From Lentimonas sp. CC4 (GTDB lineage Bacteria; Verrucomicrobiota; Verrucomicrobiia; Opitutales; Coraliomargaritaceae), in contig NZ_CACVBO010000001.1 of NCBI RefSeq assembly GCF_902728235.1, forward strand, positions 2,504,001 to 2,568,000: a stretch of DNA of 64,000 bases, in the 5' to 3' direction. Positions 58,163 through 64,000 of the stretch are shown here, one piece after another. Within the stretch, counting starts at the first letter, position 1. Each line of letters begins with the position of its first letter. A program made the translations under genes and the position numbers. The notes under the pieces are model-generated. The model was not told where the DNA came from and searched no databases. It saw only the letters and a list, made by a program, of their open reading frames with translations.

Positions 58163-58645
58163 ATGGCTAAAAAGAAATCAAAATCACCCTCCGTTAAAAT
58201 TGCTGAAGCATCACCCTGCGTGGTTGAGGCCTTGCGTCTAGTGGTTGCTGATAGTTATGCATTATTAGCTCAAACGCACATTTGCCATTGGAACGTTCGT
58301 GGCCCTTCTTTCTTTGCGTTGCATGCTGCTTTTGAAGAGCAATATACCGAACTGTTTGGCGCGATCGATGAAGTGGCCGAACGCATTCGTGCTCTAGGTG
58401 CCTTGGCACCTGGTGGCCTAGGTAACTTGGCTAAGATTGCAGGCACTAAAGAAATTGCCGAAGATTCATCTGCGGACGATATGGTAAAGCACTTGTTAGC
58501 ATTAAACAACAAGCTGGTGACCGACTTGAAAAGTGCTCGTGATGCCGCTGGAGATGCTGGGGATGATCAGACTGAAGACCTCATGATTGCTCGTGTCCAA
58601 GTGCACGAAAAAACGATTTGGATGCTAAACAGTTATCTTGGCTAA
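58163..58645 (+). CDS. dps: Dps ferritin-like DNA protection protein
   Basis: A 160-residue four-helix protein that stores iron and protects DNA in a dodecamer. The ferroxidase motif is THICHWNVRGPSFFALHAAF, then EEQYTELFGAIDEVAERIRA with the Asp and Glu ligands across the dimer interface. A lysine-rich N-terminus (MAKKKSKSPSVKIAE) would allow DNA contact. A strong terminator lies beyond it at 58732-58772. Confidence 0.95.
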   Translation: MAKKKSKSPSVKIAEASPCVVEALRLVVADSYALLAQTHICHWNVRGPSFFALHAAFEEQYTELFGAIDEVAERIRALGALAPGGLGNLAKIAGTKEIAEDSSADDMVKHLLALNNKLVTDLKSARDAAGDAGDDQTEDLMIARVQVHEKTIWMLNSYLG

Positions 58646-58731
58646 CTGTTTTTTCAGCCACTTCTGGTCAAACGAAGTCAACGCGCACAAGTCCCTGATG
58701 GCCATTGTTGCTGTCAGTTGCCTTGTTCGAG

Positions 58732-58772
58732 CACACCTCAGGCAGCACTTGCCTGAGGTGTTCTCTTTTTTC
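58732..58772 (+). terminator. Rho-independent terminator after dps
   Basis: CACCTCAGGCA (58734-58744) and TGCCTGAGGTG (58750-58760) form a perfect 11-bp stem with a five-base loop, followed by a T-rich tract. The convergent phosphodiesterase gene ends at 58791. Confidence 0.92.
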
Positions 58773-58790
58773 CTCAACCCTGAAGGTAGT

Positions 58791-59669
58791 TTAAAGTATG
58801 CCAGCGTTAGACTGAGGTTCCTGGTTTGCGCCTGACTCCGATGACAGTTGCTCAACGGTGAGTGCGACATCGTCCACGATCAGACCCGTGACGCCGTAAC
58901 TGATCGCGTGATTCCATGCTGGTGGAGCGTTGTTCCCGTAGGACCATACCGTGAGTCCTTCTTCTTTGGCGCTTTTGATCAGTGATTGTTTTAAGAAAAT
59001 AGGAGGCAGCACAAGCGTGTCGGCGCCGAGCGTTATGCAGCGTTTTAGTAGGAAGTCATGGCCGAGCCAAAATCGATAGCGATTACTGCCTTCAGAATAA
59101 AGAGCAGTGTAGCCTAGTGGGTAGGGACTATCGATGTATTCTTTGAGTATGCTGTATTTTCCAAAGAGCATTACATTTTGTTTGTCTATGTGTTGTGCTA
59201 GGAGCGGTTCAAGTTGCTGACGAATACCATGGACTTTGATGTCAATTACGAAACGGACGTTCCGTGCTTCGAATTTTCGAAGCACGGATTTCAATGTCGG
59301 GATATGCTCGATCGGCGCGACGTTGAGCTCGAAGGCCTGAAGCTGTGCCTTGGTGAATGAGTCGAATGCTCCAGTGCCATTGGTGACTCGGTCGACGGTT
59401 TCGTCGTGAAAGACCATCAAGGTGCCGTCTTTGGATTGGCGTATATCAATCTCGATCCAATTCGCTCCGTGATCGACCCCTTGTTGAATGGCGTTGAACG
59501 TATTGCCGATCAGTTTCGTGCCCGAGGTTGGAGTCAAACCACTGCCGCGATGAGCAATGATGGTGACGCTTGTGTCGGATGCTTCAATATCTACGGCTGT
59601 TGCGTGCCCTAGTGACCAGAAATACAGAAGCCCTATCAGTAATAGAAGCTTCTGCATCAGGTTCATCAT
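58791..59669 (-). CDS. glycerophosphodiester phosphodiesterase, secreted
   Basis: A 292-residue protein with signal peptide MMNLMQKLLLLIGLLYFWSL. The GDPD TIM barrel shows TIIAHRGSGLTPTSG (His-Arg), GANWIEIDIRQSKDGTLMVF (Glu, Asp) followed by HDETVDRVTNGTG (catalytic His), and LRKFEARNVRFVIDIKVHG. It splits glycerophosphodiesters from lipid turnover into glycerol-3-phosphate and alcohol. Periplasmic. ispG lies upstream on the same strand, with a palindromic repeat between them. Confidence 0.92.
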   Translation of the reverse strand: MMNLMQKLLLLIGLLYFWSLGHATAVDIEASDTSVTIIAHRGSGLTPTSGTKLIGNTFNAIQQGVDHGANWIEIDIRQSKDGTLMVFHDETVDRVTNGTGAFDSFTKAQLQAFELNVAPIEHIPTLKSVLRKFEARNVRFVIDIKVHGIRQQLEPLLAQHIDKQNVMLFGKYSILKEYIDSPYPLGYTALYSEGSNRYRFWLGHDFLLKRCITLGADTLVLPPIFLKQSLIKSAKEEGLTVWSYGNNAPPAWNHAISYGVTGLIVDDVALTVEQLSSESGANQEPQSNAGIL

Positions 59670-59697
59670 TTAATGTTCGACGTTGAGTGTTCGACGT

Positions 59698-59704
<7 letters not shown>
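59668..59704. repeat. palindromic 'NVE' repeat at the end of ispG
   Basis: TGTTCGACGTT occurs twice in tandem (59674-59684, 59688-59698) and continues TCAACTCGC, which encodes the last ispG codons and its TGA stop at 59698-59700. It also abuts the start of the phosphodiesterase gene. Confidence 0.75.
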
Positions 59705-61749
<2,045 letters not shown>

Positions 61750-61750
61750 T

Positions 61751-61792
61751 TTGAACTTCGAACATTGAACGTCGAACGTTCAACTGTGAATG
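61751..61792. repeat. palindromic 'NVE' repeat upstream of ispG
   Basis: TTGAACGT-CGA-ACGTTCAA is a perfect palindrome near 61765-61783, preceded by TTGAACTTCGAACA. It begins two bases from the ispG start codon, so it lies in its leader or promoter. Confidence 0.8.
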
Positions 61793-61813
61793 ATTTTGAA
61801 AGTGGGAGTTATT

Positions 61814-61950
61814 GTAGGGGTGCTGCTTGCCGTTTCGACAGGCTCAAGGCCCAGAGCTCGTCGAAGGGCGGCACCCGCGAGCGTTTTGGTGCGTTACGAA
61901 AGTTCGTGTGCGTGTGGCCTTTGCGCGGTCTTCGCAAGCAAAGCCCCTAC
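61814..61950. repeat. GTAGGGGC-family repeat interrupted by a second repeat
   Basis: GTAGGGGTGCTGCTTGCC (61814-61831) and the inverted arm ending AGCAAAGCCCCTAC (61923-61950) match the family at 36593-36690. Between them, TTTCGACAGGCTCAAGGCCC (61833-61852) with CTCGTCGAAGGGC after it is a well-spread bacterial palindromic repeat that appears inserted into the first. Confidence 0.65.
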
Positions 61951-61967
61951 GTTGGATGACTATTCAA

Positions 61968-63461
61968 TTATTCTGGATCCTTTGTGGAGGGTGCTTCAGT
62001 GGATTCGACGTTCGATGTTGGAAGTTCGACGTTCAACGTTCCCTCGGGTTCGACGTTCGACGTTCCCTCGGGTTCGACGTTCGACGTTTCGTCGCCTTGG
62101 CCGATGCCCATGTCTTGGCCGACGCGTTTGACGTCGAAGAAGGAGACGTAGATCACAAAGGAGAAGAGTATGACGACGCATGCGGTGTAGGCGCCTTCCA
62201 TGAATTTGCGTGGGAGCGGTCGACCGATGATTTTTGAGATCGTGGCAAACAGCATGTGACCGCCATCTAGCACAGGGATCGGGAGGACGTTGAAGATCGC
62301 GAGGTTGACGTTGATCAATGCGAGGAACCAGACGAGGTCGATCCAGCCGTAACGTGCCATCGCTGTGAGGCCGTGGACGATGCCGACAGGGCCGCTCATA
62401 TTACGCACTTTGACGTCGGACTTGGGGCTTACGAGTGCAACCAGCGTCGACTTCATGGTGCGTGCCATTGCGCTGATTTGCTCTATGGGGTTGAGGTGCA
62501 CGCGTTCGGTTTGTGCTTCGTAGTAATACGCAAATCCGAAGCGTGGAGAGTCTTCACCAGCAGCGATGCGTGGTTCAATCGGCAGGACGACTTCTTCGCC
62601 TTCGCGAAGCACGGTGACGTCGATTAGGCCGCCTTTGTGGTTTTTCAAATAGACGCTGAGGAAGGCTGAGGATGTGATTGGCTCGTCGTTGAGCTCAATG
62701 GGTTGGTCGCCTGGGAGCATGCCAGCTTCGAAGGCGGGCATGTTTTCCTGCACCATGCTGACGACTAGCTCGGTGCCGGGTTGCAGGGCAAGGGTGCGGA
62801 TATCTTCGGAGGTGATGAGCACGGGATAGGCGGTGACGGTGAGTGGCTCTTTACCACGTAGCACTGTGACTTCGACACTTGGGCGTCCGTCGTCCTCGCG
62901 CCCGGTGCTGGTCATGACCGCGTTTTGCAGGTGCATCCAGTCGTTGATGTGCTCGCCGTTAATTTCCAGCACAGTGTCGCCGGATTGTAGGCCAGCTTCG
63001 AATCCAGGGCCTGCAACGACTTCGCCTTCAGAGTTAACGATTTGCTCAGGGACGACGTCGATCGTAGTGGTTTTAACGATGTCACGACCGACGCCCCAGA
63101 GAACTAGCGAGAGGCAGAAGGCGAGAATGATGTTAAAGACCGCGCCCATCACGGCGACGATCATTTTGTCGGCGTAGGAAATTGGAGGGAGGTCGTCGGC
63201 TTCGTCCTCTTCGCCGCCTTCGAGTCGGCCCATGTCGGCGAGTTGAGGGAGGGAGACGTAGCCACCGAGTGGTAGGAGTGAGATGCGGAAGTCGGTGCCG
63301 CGCCATTTCCATCCGAAGAGGCGAGGGCCGAAGCCGATCGAGAAACGGTCGGCGATGAGTCCACGCTTTTTAGCCGCGATGAAGTGGCCGAGTTCGTGGA
63401 TGAAAATACAGAAGCTCAACGCGAGCAGCGCGATGGCGATATAGAAGATGTTGAGGAGCAT
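61968..63461 (-). CDS. rseP: RIP metalloprotease RseP (site-2 protease)
   Basis: A 497-residue intramembrane zinc protease. The active-site motif HELGH is at residues 22-26 in the first membrane helix, FGPRLFGWKWRGTDFRISLL and PLGGYVSLP follow, and NVLPIPVLDGGHMLFATISK carries the third zinc ligand (LDG). Two PDZ domains lie between (around 135-215 and 235-305). It cleaves anti-sigma factors or signal peptides in the membrane. The tail beyond the last helix, from about residue 460, is encoded by 24-bp repeats (TSNVEPEG units, see 62004-62096). It follows dxr, a common order. Confidence 0.93.
   Translation of the reverse strand: MLLNIFYIAIALLALSFCIFIHELGHFIAAKKRGLIADRFSIGFGPRLFGWKWRGTDFRISLLPLGGYVSLPQLADMGRLEGGEEDEADDLPPISYADKMIVAVMGAVFNIILAFCLSLVLWGVGRDIVKTTTIDVVPEQIVNSEGEVVAGPGFEAGLQSGDTVLEINGEHINDWMHLQNAVMTSTGREDDGRPSVEVTVLRGKEPLTVTAYPVLITSEDIRTLALQPGTELVVSMVQENMPAFEAGMLPGDQPIELNDEPITSSAFLSVYLKNHKGGLIDVTVLREGEEVVLPIEPRIAAGEDSPRFGFAYYYEAQTERVHLNPIEQISAMARTMKSTLVALVSPKSDVKVRNMSGPVGIVHGLTAMARYGWIDLVWFLALINVNLAIFNVLPIPVLDGGHMLFATISKIIGRPLPRKFMEGAYTACVVILFSFVIYVSFFDVKRVGQDMGIGQGDETSNVEPEGTSNVEPEGTLNVELPTSNVESTEAPSTKDPE
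62004..62096. repeat. 24-bp tandem 'NVE' repeats in the 3' end of rseP
   Basis: One 21-bp unit (62004-62024) and three 24-bp units (62025-62048, 62049-62072, 62073-62096) share TTCGACGTTC. In the rseP frame they encode TSNVEPEG, TSNVEPEG, TLNVELP and TSNVE, adding a hydrophilic tail. The repeat belongs to the same family as those inside the RAYT gene and around ispG. Confidence 0.9.
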
Positions 63462-63471
63462 TTTTTGAAAA

Positions 63472-63525
63472 GCTGAAAGCTGAAATTTTGAAAAACTGAA
63501 ACGGTAAAGCGGAAAACTGGAAAGA
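63472..63525. repeat. degenerate CTGAAA tandem repeat
   Basis: Between rseP and dxr, GCTGAAAGCTGAAA and spaced AAAACTGAAAC / AAAACTGGAAA words recur about every 10-14 bases. This looks like yet another short repeat family filling an intergenic gap. Confidence 0.55.
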
Positions 63526-63576
63526 CTGGGAGCGGCTGCTTTATCTGCCGACGGTGGCTAAGGTGGATGTAGGCAG

Positions 63577-64000
63577 CTAAAGCAGCCTGTCCTTGGTTGC
63601 AAAGTCGCGTGCGACTTTCCTCGCTTCGGCGTCGATGGCTAGGAGTGCTTCGAGATCGGCGGCGTGGGCGGCGTTGACCTTGCTGAGCGTGTGTTCGATG
63701 ACGCGCGGGATGTCGAGGTAGGGCAGTTCGTGGGCGAGGAAGCGTTCGACGGCGATCTCGTTGGCTGCGTTAAAGATGGCGGGTGCGCTGCCGCCAGTGC
63801 GCATGGCATCATAGGCGAGCTGCAGGCAGGGGAAGCGCTCCATGTCGGGCGCTTTGAAGTCGAGTGAAAAGGCTTTGCTGAAATCCGTGGTGGCATCCAC
63901 TCCCGGCGCGCGGTCGGGGTAGAGGAGGCAGTGTTGGATGGCGAAGGTCATGGAGGGCGGGCTGAGCTGAGCGAGAATGGAGCCGTCGATGAATTGTGCG
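63577..64000 (-). CDS. dxr: 1-deoxy-D-xylulose 5-phosphate reductoisomerase, C-terminal part
   Basis: The reading frame is open from the window edge to the TAG at 63577, giving the last 140 residues. QFIDGSILAQLSPPSMTFAI, LDFKAPDMERFPCLQLAYDA and PAIFNAANEIAVERFLAHEL are the conserved C-terminal blocks of Dxr, which makes MEP from DXP in isoprenoid synthesis. The N-terminal NADPH domain lies beyond the window. It is upstream of rseP on the same strand with a 115-base repeat-bearing gap; ispG, another MEP gene, follows rseP. Confidence 0.93.
   Translation of the reverse strand, partial: AQFIDGSILAQLSPPSMTFAIQHCLLYPDRAPGVDATTDFSKAFSLDFKAPDMERFPCLQLAYDAMRTGGSAPAIFNAANEIAVERFLAHELPYLDIPRVIEHTLSKVNAAHAADLEALLAIDAEARKVARDFATKDRLL

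Noticed and set aside
62004-62096. Regularly spaced 24-bp repeats as a CRISPR array
   Set aside because: The units are contiguous without unique spacers, and they lie inside rseP.

Overview
The window looks like a piece of a Verrucomicrobiota chromosome, most likely from the marine Opitutae (a Coraliomargarita-like organism). This is inferred from gene content: many Tat-signal Gfo/Idh/MocA oxidoreductases, DUF1080 proteins, a sulfatase, the long IspG, an elongated PurF-like protein, GxxExxY genes, and intergenic spaces packed with short palindromic repeats. No rRNA, tRNA or CRISPR array was recognised.

Layout. 1-9058 is mostly housekeeping: CvfB-like S1 protein (partial), a lipoprotein, typA, a STAS-like protein, a beta-CASP nuclease, apaG, a cation efflux protein and a PurF-like amidotransferase. 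9090-11050 is a small mobile-DNA island: the left end and broken transposase of an IS110-family element, with strong hairpins upstream of the transposase where these elements encode bridge RNA, then a REP-associated tyrosine transposase (RAYT). 11175-36575 is a roughly 25 kb carbohydrate region. Two long gene clusters point away from a central pair of regulators (a ROK repressor and a PAS-AraC regulator). They encode five intact Gfo/Idh oxidoreductases and one fragment, two DUF1080 proteins, two sugar isomerases, a ThuA-like protein, a sulfatase, a PhoD-like phosphatase, an MFS and an Nramp-type transporter, and a TatA. Together they suggest oxidative breakdown of a sulfated or modified glycoside, partly in the periplasm through Tat-exported enzymes.

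36717-45842 holds ligA, whose zinc-finger cysteines are all replaced; an accessory strip with a GxxExxY gene inside a TIR-bounded cassette, a deleted MITE-like copy of that cassette, and two damaged genes; then the haem operon hemF-hemE-hemG. 46060-52431 has a CBS protein, ybaB-recR, secreted proteins, a protein with the R-S-E layout of ADP-ribosyltransferases, two envelope proteins and a membrane-anchored amidohydrolase. 52881-57541 is a ribose operon (rbsK-rbsD-rbsA-rbsCB) with permease and binding protein fused. 58163-64000 has dps, a glycerophosphodiesterase and the isoprenoid/envelope genes ispG, rseP and dxr (partial).

A recurring theme is short palindromic repeat families lying between genes, nested in one another, supplying stop codons (ispG, hemF) and even coding sequence (RAYT, the RseP tail). 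The strongest leads are the GxxExxY cassette with its deletion derivative, the IS110 bridge-RNA-like region, the ART-like protein at 48451-49698, the zinc-finger-less LigA, and a shared direct-repeat operator linking the AraC regulator to a distant operon.
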